Of a DNA stretch of 64,000 nt, positions 1 to 40,850 are shown in pieces (the stretch's first letter is position 1; the number at the start of each line of letters is the position of its first letter). The position numbers and the translations under genes are program-made. The notes beneath the pieces were generated by a model, which searched no databases, had not been told where the DNA came from, and saw nothing but the letters and a program-made list of their open reading frames with translations. This DNA comes from Apostichopus japonicus (Eukaryota; Echinodermata; Holothuroidea; Aspidochirotida; Stichopodidae): the NCBI RefSeq assembly GCF_037975245.1, contig NC_092579.1:23043166-23107165 (forward strand), given 5' to 3'.

Positions 1-160
1 ATTTATGGCTGTTTTCCTTTCGGCATTACTTGTAAATAGGATATGATAGTAAAAGAGATTTTACCAAAAGGTAAAGATAGGTTTGAAAACGTTTTTCATA
101 ACTTAGTGGACACTAATAAATATGTTCCTGTGAAGGAACACATATTCTATTTATTAATAC

Positions 161-30023
<29,863 letters not shown>

Positions 30024-30057
30024 GGTTCGCTGTCAGTTCGCTCACAGACGGCACGGA

Positions 30058-30064
30058 ATATATA
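30058..30064 (-). promoter_or_regulatory. Possible TATA element of the Reeler/EGF gene
   Basis: On the minus strand TATATAT lies 35-41 bases upstream of the start codon. If it positions transcription in the usual way, the 5' leader would be only several bases long. Transcription may equally start further upstream. This is sequence resemblance only. Confidence 0.25.
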
Positions 30065-31080
30065 AGGAGTTTGTTATCTTTCCTTTTAACGAGATTTTTG
30101 TCAGAATAAAATTGACTCCATTATTCCAATGTACATCCGAAACTGTTAGGGCAAAGATTTGTACGGTTAACGCTCCTCTTTATAGCTTAGGCTAGGCTCT
30201 AATGGTACCTACTTTACATCATAGCTACTATTGCAGTGCTGAGAAATAGTACCTATTATGTATGTTCGCTGAGACGTATCATCCTCAATAGCAAACGCAA
30301 AAAGCCCGGAATAAAACTCTAGTGTTACGGGGTTTACCTTGAACAAGTAACCAGTCAATGCAGGGGTTATACTTCTGTTAGTAGTCAATACGATTATTCA
30401 ACGGGCAAAGATCAGAGGCTTTCTCAAGAATAGATTAAAGCTTGAATACACGCCCTTTTGTCATAGAGATGAGGAGAGGCAGACGTAAGGACTGTCGTAG
30501 GAGGGGTTTTTTACAGTGAAAAGTCGAGTACTGCAGCTCCCTTAAAACGGAGCAAACTTTCTGATAGGCTGTGTCATCAGAACTAGGTTGGCCTAATACA
30601 GAGGCCAGGAAAAATCAGGTCGCGAAATGAATTGACACAGGGTTATTTCATTGAAGTGGCAAATATGTGCGGATTAAGAGCTAAAAGAAAATATCTAACC
30701 ACACTCGGTATGAAATAAAGCATTTCTTCACGCTTATCCTCGATATTATAAAGGTAAAAGACCTTCGATAAACTGTTTAAGAAAATATTCAGGTCAACTG
30801 ACAGATTACATAATCATTTTGGTTGTAAAACCGTCGAGGTAAGATATATTGAGGACTGTCTGAAAGAAGTTTGATGATGTTTACTGAGTTACTAAAATGG
30901 TGATTGCAACTGCATGCGCGGGTCATAATCAGGTGAAAAAAACACTGTTATACAAATAGCCTACCCTGCTTACCGTGCTGATCATTGAAGAAGGTTTTTT
31001 CTTTACGATGATAGGTTTTCCTTATTTTTTTTCATTCTTTGAAAAACAAATGGGCATATATGCATACATTCATACATCCG
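30065..31080. other. Upstream intergenic region of the Reeler/EGF gene
   Basis: No gene, RNA or mobile-element boundary was recognised. It is presumed to include promoter sequence, but I see no specific regulatory motif that I can support. Confidence 0.45.
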
Positions 31081-31140
31081 TCTGTCCGTCTACCTGTCTG
31101 TCTAACTATCTACCTATATGTCTATCTGTTTGTCTGTCTG

Positions 31141-31215
<75 letters not shown>

Positions 31216-31227
31216 GTCTATCTATAT
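31081..31227. repeat. (TCTA)n / (TCTG)n microsatellite
   Basis: About 150 bases of tetranucleotide repeat, pure TCTA in the centre (31140-31212) and mixed with TCTG at both edges. The three overlapping open frames across it are artefacts. Confidence 0.95.
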
Positions 31228-31229
31228 AT

Positions 31230-34200
31230 GCCCATTTGTAGTAAATTATTTAAAAGAATTGTCCATATCAAAATTTATTTTTGATATGTTAAAGATGAAC
31301 ATAATCTAAGCAGCTGTAACATAATATTAAACAGATGTGAAGTCATTGTTGCACACTGATAAATACTGTTTTGTTTTCCTTTAAAATTTACGTCTAATTT
31401 TATATTCCACAATTCCATAATGTGAATGTACCATATGTATTGGTATTTTATAAACTTCATATCCCCTTTAGACAAACTAAAGTAACCCTATCCAATCCAA
31501 GGTCAAATCAATAGACTGAAAAATAAAGAAAATACAAAACATTATTTGTCAGTGGTGCAACAATGACGTCACACCTGTTTGCTCCAAGTTCACGTTTATG
31601 GTGCGAAATGTGACAACTTCAACCGTCAATATCTTACAAACGGTAGATAGGAATTGAATACAAAGTTCACCAGAATGATTCGATTATGTTCCTCTTTAAC
31701 ATACCAAAAAGACATTTTGGCCTGTGCTATTCTTTTAAATACGAGAAGTACAACGTTTGTTATGAATTATAGTTGTCGCAACTTAGTGGGCTGACTGTAT
31801 AGTTTTCTGGTCGTCACCGCAATCAAATCGTCAGTCATGACGTTAATGAACTCAACTTGAAGAATTTAAGGACGGAAACGTCCTGGTATGTCGAGAATCT
31901 TTGACCTCTGTGGTTTGAATACCGGTACATACTAAACCGATTGACTGTTCTTATTAACAAAGGATAGTTGGGGTTTGTCTAGATTACGGTTCACTGATTT
32001 CATTTTATAATACTTAGAATGCCTTCTTATTGGTCAATGTAAGAACTTAAATATATGGTATAGACGCAAATAGATTTTTTTAAATCATACTTGTTTTTCG
32101 GGAAGTTGAAGGTCTTACACAAATGTAATTATCCCAGCCTTATAGGTATGGGATAGTACGCCAAGTAGTCGTCCACGCGTTAACAACTCAGTGCTTGCTC
32201 CGATCTTAAAGTGCTAAATTTCAACAGGAAGTTAACAAAGAAGCCATACCCCCGCCCCCTAACCCCGTCCTTGACTAACACACAGGTATACACCCACACT
32301 GCACCCAAACCGCCCGAATATCATATGATATAGTCTATGGCTACAAATTAACCTATGTATTTACTTCGCTTTACTCGCTTACCTGTCCCCTCAGAACATC
32401 AACACCCTCGCTTTACCGATACGGCCTAGGCCTATAGAGTGATCTGGTTTATAACCTTTTGACACCCTACGCACTGAATGGCCGGTCACTACCGGTCAAT
32501 AACCTTCCTTCTCATTCTACCATACACATTATGTGAAGGTCTGTTTGGGTATAAAGACATTTTCTGGGTTTGATAGAACTCAATGTTGCCCCTCAAAAGT
32601 TACCCGTATCCAACCACATCCCACCTTAGGTAAGTGTACACCTTAATCCGACACTGTGTCTTTAAGTTATCGAATCAACATCAAATATACATTCATAACA
32701 ACATAGAAAGAATAATTATATTAACCAATACAGAACAATAAATAAAATAATGAACCTTTCCATTCATACTTTAATACCCGCAATGAACTACGTGTATGAA
32801 TGTTGGAAGAACAACTACTGCAGTGGTATACATGTAATGGTATAGCCATATATTTCTGGGAATGCAAATAACATGTTATGAGACATTATAGCGTATATAT
32901 GGCTCGTCAAACCATTATGAAATTCACTTAATTTCGTTGCGAATCGTTCATATATGAACTGCGCAATTAATTATTTTGTTGAAAAATAGCTACAGCATTT
33001 ACCCCCCCCCCCCAAAAAAAACCCAACAAATATATTAACATTTTGACGTCATCTTATATGTTTTTATAGACGATTGGAATATTACCGTATATTGTACCCT
33101 CGATATTGATGGTAATCAAAGCTATTATCACCTACGGTAGTATCTGCCTCCTAATTTGCTCAAATTTTAAACTTTCCCAAATAAAATATTATTAATAATA
33201 ATGCAATTATAATTCATCTGAACATACCTGGTATATCTCCACTGAAAAGCTGCAAACGCAATCCTTCTTTTTGACCAGACAATTGCTTCGAACAAAAAAG
33301 ATGTCAAAAAAAAAAAAAACACCCCTCTCCTTGACCCCCTTATTCAAAATCTCCGCTAACGAAAATTATAAAATCCTCCTTACATAAGCTCGATGTTTTA
33401 AACTATAGGAGGAGGATTCGGCTCTGTCAGAGGGCGGGTGGGGTGGGAGTGGGGTACTTTAGGAACCCGGTGGCTAAAGGACTTGTGAGTCAAACTCCGG
33501 AAGTAAAGTTTCTTCCGGGGGAACAGTCCAGCCATTGGGTAGGGATTTTTCTTGGCTAAGTTCCCCTTCCGGGGAGGGTGGTATTACCAGGACTGGGGCA
33601 AACCCCATTAAAGTCAACTTCCTCTCCTCTTATAGTTTTATTATTTTGTTAACGCTTCCATTCTGAAAATAATTTTGCTTTCTCGTCTGGCCAAATCTGT
33701 TTATTAAAACAAGAACAATTTGCTAACGTACAGGAGTACGGATTGATCAGGCTCCCCCTCCGCCCTCCCCTTCCTCTCCCCGACACACAGCAGCGGACGG
33801 TAATGAAATCATTGTCATAGAGAAACCAATCGGTAAAGATTACATCTGTTGCCTGTTATAATCAATAACCATACACGACAGTCCTAAGTCCGTAGTTAAT
33901 TGACGAACATTCCTAACATGGCTTTTTAGTTTTGGTACTTAATTACATTTGTATTATCAACGATAGCAACTTCGTTATGACTGGTGGCGCTACAATAGAA
34001 TTGATTAACGCAAATATCGATCTGCGAATGCAGCAACTATTGATGAAAGCTCAATTACCGTGTGAGGAAGTGTATTACATGCAAATGTTAAGTACACATA
34101 CCTGTGACAATGAATGAGGCTTCACTTAACCAAGTGTAATGAAGCGTGATCGCTAATACTCCTTTACAACATCACTAATGATGGCGTCGATGAACGGTGT

Positions 34201-34970
34201 TATGTTTGATCAGTTAGTACGTCAGTCACCTGGTAGACCCCCACCCCCACCCCCACACCCACTCACTCCGCCATCCTCTCCCATTCCAAATCTCCCATGT
34301 TTTCCCTCTCCTCCGGCCTTAATCATTTCCCGTCACTCTTCAAAATTTATAAATAAAACCATTCGAGTTTTCAACTGTGTAAGTAAATGTGCACCCCCGT
34401 ATCCAGCATATACCATACAATTGGGTGTACAATTAGGGCTCCCTTCATGTTAGAACCATTTTTTGCCACAAACAAACAAACAATAAACTTGATGTCTCCC
34501 AAACTCTAAATTTCACACTCCGGCAAGATATTTATCTGTTACAAAATGAAAAGGTGTTCGCTGCGGGACCTTGCCCGCCCAACGGACGTGTATTACTCCT
34601 GCACCGGTATAGCTGCATCCGTAATATGGCACATATCCACACCTGCCTTGCAAGGGTTATGCGGGACCTGGTTAAGCTGTATTACCTTCGCTTCCTTTAA
34701 TTTTAACAATTGAAAAGAAAGTAACCTTGTCTTACATTCATTAACACTTAATAAACCAGCAATTTACAAAAGAGAAAGATACACTAGTATACGTAAGTGC
34801 ATCGGATCAAAACGCAACACGGTTCTTAAAGTTTGAAAGTGAAATCTATGAGATAACCACTTAAGAATAATTGTAAAATTATACATGAATATGTTTTCAT
34901 TTTCCACTAGTCTAAAGTAAACGAAAAGAGGAAGAAGAAGAAGGAGAAGAGGGACAGAAAACGACTAGAC
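31230..34970. other. Intergenic region without recognisable genes
   Basis: Mostly unique AT-rich sequence. It contains the dispersed repeat at 32350-32525 (relative of 12770-12900), a C run near 33002 followed by an A run, and a G-rich purine stretch at 33405-33600. No coding sequence or RNA gene seen. Confidence 0.5.
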
Positions 34971-34977
34971 TCCCTGT

Positions 34978-35357
34978 CAGTGGCGGAGCGTCCATACAGT
35001 CAGGGGGCGGATGCCCCCCTGACGGACTCAAATGGACTGCTGGCGCCCTTTTCAGCTCTTTACCACTTTTTACTTATTCGCGATTATTGACTTTTCTATT
35101 GCGCTCTCATCTACTTATTGACATTTGTCACATTTTGTTGGTGTAATTTGGCGATGACACCTATTTATTCTTCGTTTTTCTGCAAATTAGCCAGGCCCGG
35201 AAAGGGTCATTTCCGGCGATCTAGGGAGTGTCTTTACTCAAATAAATTCTGTACGCTACGCGCCAACCAGTGGTGGCGCTCCGCTTAAATAGTGTCGAAA
35301 GCGCCCCTACAGACCATTCTCGCCCCTCCTGACCAATCACCCCTAGCTCCGCCACTG
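34978..35357. mobile_element. hAT-type MITE, family 1 copy A
   Basis: It begins CAGTGGCGGAGC and ends in the complement GCTCCGCCACTG. It is flanked by the identical 8-bp direct repeat CTCCCTGT at 34970-34977 and 35358-35365. It is 380 bases long with no transposase. It is closely related to three other copies here (37421, 47540, 49611) and inverted relative to them. Confidence 0.95.
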
Positions 35358-37375
35358 CTCCCTGTAATTATATCGACAAAGATCAGTGAATATGTTTTCA
35401 AAATACCCCTAAGATATTCCCCATTGGATTACTTCATATCTATTTTAAAGGTAGGCCTATATGAGTGTTAGTTTAAATGCATTCCCTCCCCCCCCCCCCC
35501 TCCTTCTTGGGTTGTTGAAGTTTTCGAATAAAGCGACGAAAGAATCTTTTTCGATCCACCAACAGGGATATTAGTCTCCTTGTATGAATTTGTTATGGCT
35601 TCCCATTCTTTAATATATAATTGACAGTGACCGGTTGACTTCCTCCTACGAGCCTAATAATGTTACAACCCATTTATGCCATTATTCTATCTGTAAAGAA
35701 GAGCTCGGCAGACATTTACTAGTTGAAGGAACAGACCAGTACAACTACGACAATGTAACCTAACCTTTAATTTGATGCATTGCGGTTTGTATCACTCTTT
35801 TATACGTAAATCACTAATTCCTTGGTTTTAGAGTTCAGAGAGTTGGTTTTAGTATTGCTTAAAACAATATATTACGTTGGGATGTGACTTAGTTTTCTAT
35901 ATCGATACTTACCTAAATTGCTCCATAAAAATTCGTATCATTAGAAAAAAATCCATATAAGTGGTTTCCAACAATATGCTGGTACTACTTAGTCGATTAA
36001 TACAAACCAAGGAAATGGCATACAGTACTATCGATGTACCGTAATACCGTGCTATGTTAACGCAAGATTTTTACCGTAACGCCGTGCTTTGTAAACCCCA
36101 CGAAGTTATACATATAGTCGTATCATTCCCTTGAATGGTTTCGAACCAGGTCGTTCGCATATAGTTTATTTTCGGGACTACTTAAATGTAGTTTTTTTTT
36201 TCTAGAATAACGCGAAGAGTGACAACCGTGTTTGTTCTTTAGAGATTTATTTGTACATTTAATCTCAATCGATCTATTAAGGTCTGGTTAATCCCTGATT
36301 TTCGGCACATTTTATGTTTATTAAACCTAATGCTATCTCATCCTTATACGTCGTGTACTGTGGATGAGTTATTGTACTCTGTCAAACATTTTTTTTACGA
36401 AAATTTGTAACAAAATCGTTGCCCACCTTGTACCCCTTGAGGCGCTGAACTGACGCTTGGTCCATTGCTCTGCTTTAAATGAGGGGTAGCACATGCAGGG
36501 TGACACAACGAGACGAGGATGGACCATTTTTGAGGTGGGGGTGCAGGCGCTCGCATGTGTGAGTAAATGTGAAACGGTAAAATAGTTGAAAGTGCATGGT
36601 GTACCCATGGGGAAGTAATGTAGTGACTATATTGTTTGAATACATATTTATTTGTGCCTATATAACCATATTTTCTGATGAGATTTCCAACTCCATGGAT
36701 TTCCTACTTGGGTAATTTGTTTCATGAATAAACATTAACTGGTCACTTGGTCAGCCCTTCTAATGTTGAAATATTATCCCGCAAATTGACCCCATGACTA
36801 TCTAAGCAGAGTGCCACCATCGGTTGGCGCTCTGGTTTCTGGTTTTGATACCCCCTAGATCACCGGAAATGGCACTTCTCAGGCTTAAAAATGACCAACC
36901 AGATGTACACTTTTGCCTGAGAACCAAGTATTTCCCAATAGTTTTTTTTTTTATCCATAACCTTTTTGAAGATTGTCACCAGTCACAAATCATGTTCTAC
37001 CTCATCGCATGTCCTGTGGATCATTGCTTGTGTAGGTGATTCTACGTCGCGGCCCATAATACCTGTCAGTCCCACTTTTCAAGGTTTTCCCCATCTACAT
37101 AAGACATTTCGTTGTTTACATTAGCATCCCGCGGTATACATAGGCGTAGGAGCCTCATTTGATTTGGGGGGGCTGTAACGACTTGCCCGAAAAATACAAC
37201 CAAAATTTTTCGCGCGCTCCGCGCGCGTTCCACATGTTAATGTGCATATCATATAGGCATTCTTCGGTTATTAGGCCTACATCACATGCCAAAAAACAAA
37301 CAATCAATTACCGTGTTATATCCCTTCCATATTGGTTATAATTATTGGGGAAGTTGTTACAACAATAATGATAAT

Positions 37376-38188
37376 AATATTGAAAAACACATTGTAAGTT
37401 CTTCTTCTTTCAGTAGGTGTCAGAGGCGGAGCTAGGGGTATTGGTCAGGGGGAGAGAATAGTCTGTAGGGGCGCTTTCGACACTATCTAAGCGGTGCGCC
37501 ACCATAGGTTGGCGCGGAGCGAACAGAAATTTTTTGAGTCCAGATACTCCCTAGACCGCCGGAAACTACCCTTTCCGGGCCTTGCTAATTTGCAGAATAA
37601 ATAGGTGTCATCGCCATTTGTCAGAAAATTACACCAACAAAATGTGACAAATGTCAATGGGTATTTGAGAGCGCAATAAAACAAGTCAATAATCGCGAAT
37701 AAGTAAAAAGTGGTAAAAAGCTGAAAAGGGCGCCAGCAGTCCATTTGAGTCCGTCAGGGGCGCATCCGCCCTCTCTGACTGTATGAATGCTCCGCCACTG
37801 GTAGGTGCCCGAACAATTCTCAGCATAGTGCCCAAATTTTCACCAAAAAATTTGAAAAACACATTGCAAATTATTTTTCTTTCAGTAGGTGCTCGAAAAA
37901 TTCCCAGCATATTGCCCGAATTTTTACCAAAAAATTTGAAAAACACATTGCAAATTATTCTTCTTTCAGGAGGTGCTCGAAAAATTCTCAGCATATTGCC
38001 CGAATTTTCACCAAAAAATTGAAAAACACATTGCAAATTATTATTCTTTCAGTAGATGCCCGAAAAATTCTCAGCATATTGCCGAATTTTCACCCAAAAA
38101 AAATGAAAAATACACTGCAAATTATTATTCTTCCAGTAGGTGCCCGAAAAATTCTCAGCATATTGCCCGAATTTTCACCAAAAAATAT
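37376..38188. repeat. 84-bp tandem array, about 5 units, split by a MITE
   Basis: Units contain TTGAAAAACACATTGCAAAT, a TTCTTTCAGTAGGTGCCCGA stretch and CATATTGCCCGAATTTTCAC. The first unit is cut after CAGTAGGTGT by the hAT MITE at 37421-37800 and resumes beyond it. Since 84 is divisible by three, spurious repetitive open frames cross it on both strands. Confidence 0.9.
37421..37800. mobile_element. hAT-type MITE, family 1 copy B
   Basis: 380 bases, from CAGAGGCGGAGC (one change from the family end) to GCTCCGCCACTG. The flanks GTAGGTGT and GTAGGTGC agree at 7 of 8 positions, consistent with an aged 8-bp target duplication. It is nested in the 84-bp tandem array, so it is younger than that array. 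Confidence 0.93.
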
Positions 38189-38582
38189 GGTTGGGGGGCT
38201 GCAGCCCCCGCCTCCTACGCCTATGACGGTATACTGCGCAACTTTGACGGATCGTAAGGCACACGATGGCATACGATGTAATAACCGATGCTGGCTTATA
38301 TGATATTGACATTAACATGTTGAACGCGCGCGGCGCGCGCGAAAATTTTTGGTTATTTTTTCGGGAAAGTCGTTACAGCCCCAAATCAAATTGGGCTCCT
38401 ACGCCCATGACTTCACACATAGACAGTTTTGAGGCTGTTAATCTTGGAACACCATTTTCATGCTCATTGATATAAGGTGATATCTGCTGTTTGCTTTACA
38501 AATTCGAGCAGGCGCGTAACGAGATGTTTGCCAAGTGAGGGGCGAAGCTTGTTGGCAAACTATCTAAGCGTAGCGCCACCAT

Positions 38583-38869
38583 CTAATAATAAGACTTATA
38601 ATGCGCACACACCACTCAAAGAATGTTCATGGCGCAAATGAAAAATGATACAAATAATACAGAATAATACAAAACAATGACAGAAGAAAAACTTAATGGT
38701 ATAAGATCATATAAAAGCTTTTGTCATTAAGTGGGATTTTATGCTCTTCTTAAAGTTAGAGAGAGCAGATGTTTTTCTGATTTTTAAGGGAAGTTGGTTC
38801 CATAAGGGAGGGGCAGAAACAATAAATGACCTATCCCCCCAAGAATGTTTGGACTTAATTTCAGATGTG
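38583..38869 (-). pseudogene. LINE 3' end (CR1/L2-like), ORF2 C-terminal remnant
   Basis: On the minus strand the frame ending at 38707 encodes RSFIVSAPPLWNQLPLKIRK and then FKKSIKSHL, the classic C-terminus of CR1/L2/Jockey-type reverse transcriptases (normally RxFSVAAPxLWNSLP). The 3' part ends near a ...GCGCATTATAAGTCTTATTATTA-like tail. It is truncated far upstream of the catalytic region and is inserted in the composite repeat. Confidence 0.85.
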
Positions 38870-38870
38870 T

Positions 38871-39025
38871 TGGCGCGAAGCGTACAAGAAATTTTTTGGC
38901 CGAAAATGACTCCCAGATCGCTGGAAATGGCACTACCCAGGACCATTTTTTGGCGCGAAGCGTACAAGCAAATTTTGGGCGAAAATACCTCCCAGATCGC
39001 TGGAAATGACACTTCCCCGGCCTTG
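38871..39025. repeat. 80-bp direct duplication of the shared GC-rich module
   Basis: TTGGCGCGAAGCGTACAAG starts at 38870 and again at 38950. Each copy is followed by the CTCCCAGATCGCTGGAAATG motif. Copy 2 at 51.8 kb has a single unit, so this is a local duplication. Confidence 0.85.
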
Positions 39026-39801
39026 TAAGTTGCATCTAAGCAGTTTTTATTTTGAAATTACTAACGATATCATAAAAATAAATATGCTCAAGGGGGGGGG
39101 GGGGTGGGGGCAGTCGCCCCTTCCCGAAATGCGTCATGTTAAAGCACAACACGGTCGAGTTCGAGACCAGCCACAGTTGGTTTCATAGCAGGTTTCATAT
39201 ACACACACACGCGTTATGATAGACCATATATCATATATATATGTACATATACATTATTGAGAGAGGACAAAATGGAAACGTCAAAAATGGAGTTGACGAT
39301 GTTAGGGGTAGGGTGAGGCGCACGCCCCTTCCGAAATCCTTGATCGGTCACTGGCTACCCTGTGTATATAATAGTGATCAGCGCTGTAATGATGTCACTG
39401 TTTCTCCTTCTCTTCCAGGTGTCTTGGCGTTTTTCTTTTACTCCCTCCTTTTCTCCTTTTTCTCTCTTTCTTCTTTTCCCTTCCTTCCTCTCCTCCTCCT
39501 CTTTTTTTCCCCTCTTTTTTCCCTTTTCTCTTCTCTTTTGTTTCTCTCCTCATTTTCTTACCCGGGGGGCGCGTGCCCCAATGCCCCCCCCCCTGGATAC
39601 CCGCCTGTAATGTAAATATCAACAAGGTTACGAATATGTCATATCAATAAATAGTTCTGCTGTTGTATAAAAGTCGCACAACTATTTTCTCACAAAATTC
39701 TAACCATCTGATACAAAGTAATGCATCAACATTCCCACCCCCCAACCCCCCCCCCCTAAAAAAAGGGAAAGGAAAATAATTACACAAATGACAATTAACC
39801 T

Positions 39802-40392
39802 CCTTAAAAATTCATTGATTTCATTCAACATAACATACTATTTGTCTTGCAATTTAGTATCTTTAGTTATTATTTAAGCAACTCAAAATATTAAAAATAG
39901 TTTATTCAAAAAGATGGAAAACTTAAATTAATTGATTTCAGTCAACATTACATACTATTTGTCTTGCAATTTAATATCTTTAGTTATTAATTAAGCAACT
40001 CAAAACATTAAAAATAGTTTATTCAAAAAGATGAAAAATTAAATTAATTGATTTCAGTCAACATTACATACTATTTGTCTCGCAATTTGGTATCTTTAGT
40101 TATTATTTAAGCAACTCAAAACATTAAAAATAGTTTATTCAAAAAGATGGAAAACTTAAATTAATTGATTTCAGTCAACATTACATACTATTTGTCTCGC
40201 AATTTAGTATCTTTACTTATTAATTAAGCAACTCAAAATATTAAAAATAGTTTATTCAAAAAGATGGAAAACTTATATTAATTGATTTCAGTCAACATAA
40301 CATACTATTTGTCTTGCAATATAACCTCTTAAGTTATTAATTATGCTACTCAAGTATATCAAAAATAGTTTATTCAAAAAAGATGAAAAAAA
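39802..40392. repeat. 117-bp tandem array, about 5 copies
   Basis: The anchor GCAACTCAAA recurs at 39878, 39995, 40111, 40228 and, degenerated, 40345. Units carry CATACTATTTGTCTTGCAAT and AGTTTATTCAAAAAGATG. On the minus strand each unit holds an AATAAA-type hexamer. It begins about 200 bases beyond the P450 stop codon. Confidence 0.93.
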
Positions 40393-40596
40393 ACACCCCC
40401 TTCACAATGACATAGCTACGAAAACAAACCAAATTTAATGTAAAAATTAAGCAATCACCCCTAAATTCAGAACCACATGGGTGGCCTTTTTTTTCAGGGC
40501 GAGTGATTTTACGTTTTATACGTTTTATGCGTTCTATCATGTTTATCTATATTCCTTCAAGGAAGTGAACCCAGAACCATTTTACTTCTTGTGTAT

Positions 40597-40850
40597 TTAA
40601 AAGCGTTTCTCTACAACAACCTCAATGTCTTTCATCATATTCACTATAGCCTGGGGATTTCCTTCTGCAAAATCTTTCTCTTCCTGCCCGATTGGTTTGC
40701 TGAACTTGTAATGCTGGCACAACCACGCAAAGATGAGAAAGAGCTCAGCCTTGGCAACCGATTCACCGATGCAGACACGGCGTCCGGTTGAAAAGGGCAA
40801 GAAACCTTCTGGGTGGAGACGAACCTTTCCGCTCTCATCCAGGAAATGTT
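40597..40850 (-). CDS. P450 exon 9: haem-binding loop and stop
   Basis: 254 bases to a TAA stop, residues 425-508. It contains the haem signature FSTGRRVCIG with thiolate ligand Cys451, followed by the helix-L sequence AKAELFLIFAWLCQHYKF. The acceptor is ATGACAG, so a nearby ATG is intronic and not a start. Confidence 0.97.

Larger units (their letters stand above)
37139..38409. mobile_element. Element with ~110-bp inverted ends and an internal 84-bp tandem array
   Basis: The left arm (37139-37255) begins CATAGGCGTAGGAGCC, continues through GGGCTGTAACGACTT and a GCGCGC-rich palindrome, and ends near a TAATGTGCATATCATATA stretch. The right arm (about 38298-38409) is its complement. The inside is mainly a tandem array plus an inserted hAT MITE. 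No transposase is visible and no target-site duplication was recognised. Confidence 0.75.
36801..39610 (+). repeat. Composite repeat, copy 1 (inverted partner at 51198-52485)
   Basis: Three segments (about 36801-37100, 38395-38580 and 38870-39610) match, in inverted order, the element at 51198-52485. The rest is insertions: an inverted-repeat element (37139-38409) and a LINE end (about 38583-38869). The right end, CCTGGATACCCGCCTG, corresponds to the terminal motif of copy 2. The left terminus is missing. A polypyrimidine tract (39446-39550) is part of the family. Confidence 0.8.

Noticed and set aside
31039-31309. Overlapping Ser-Ile-Tyr-Leu repeat frames
   Set aside because: They arise from the (TCTA)n microsatellite.
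34178-34453. Proline-rich open frame
   Set aside because: The proline run comes from a C-rich low-complexity tract; nothing else suggests coding.
37686-38303. Repetitive open frames on both strands with 28-residue periodicity
   Set aside because: The 84-bp tandem array is divisible by three and keeps all frames open. Units differ by indels and the array is split by a MITE, which argues against a protein.
39241-39625. Phe/Ser/Leu-rich and Lys/Glu-rich frames
   Set aside because: They are opposite-strand readings of a polypyrimidine tract within the composite repeat; the same tract occurs at 51240-51350.
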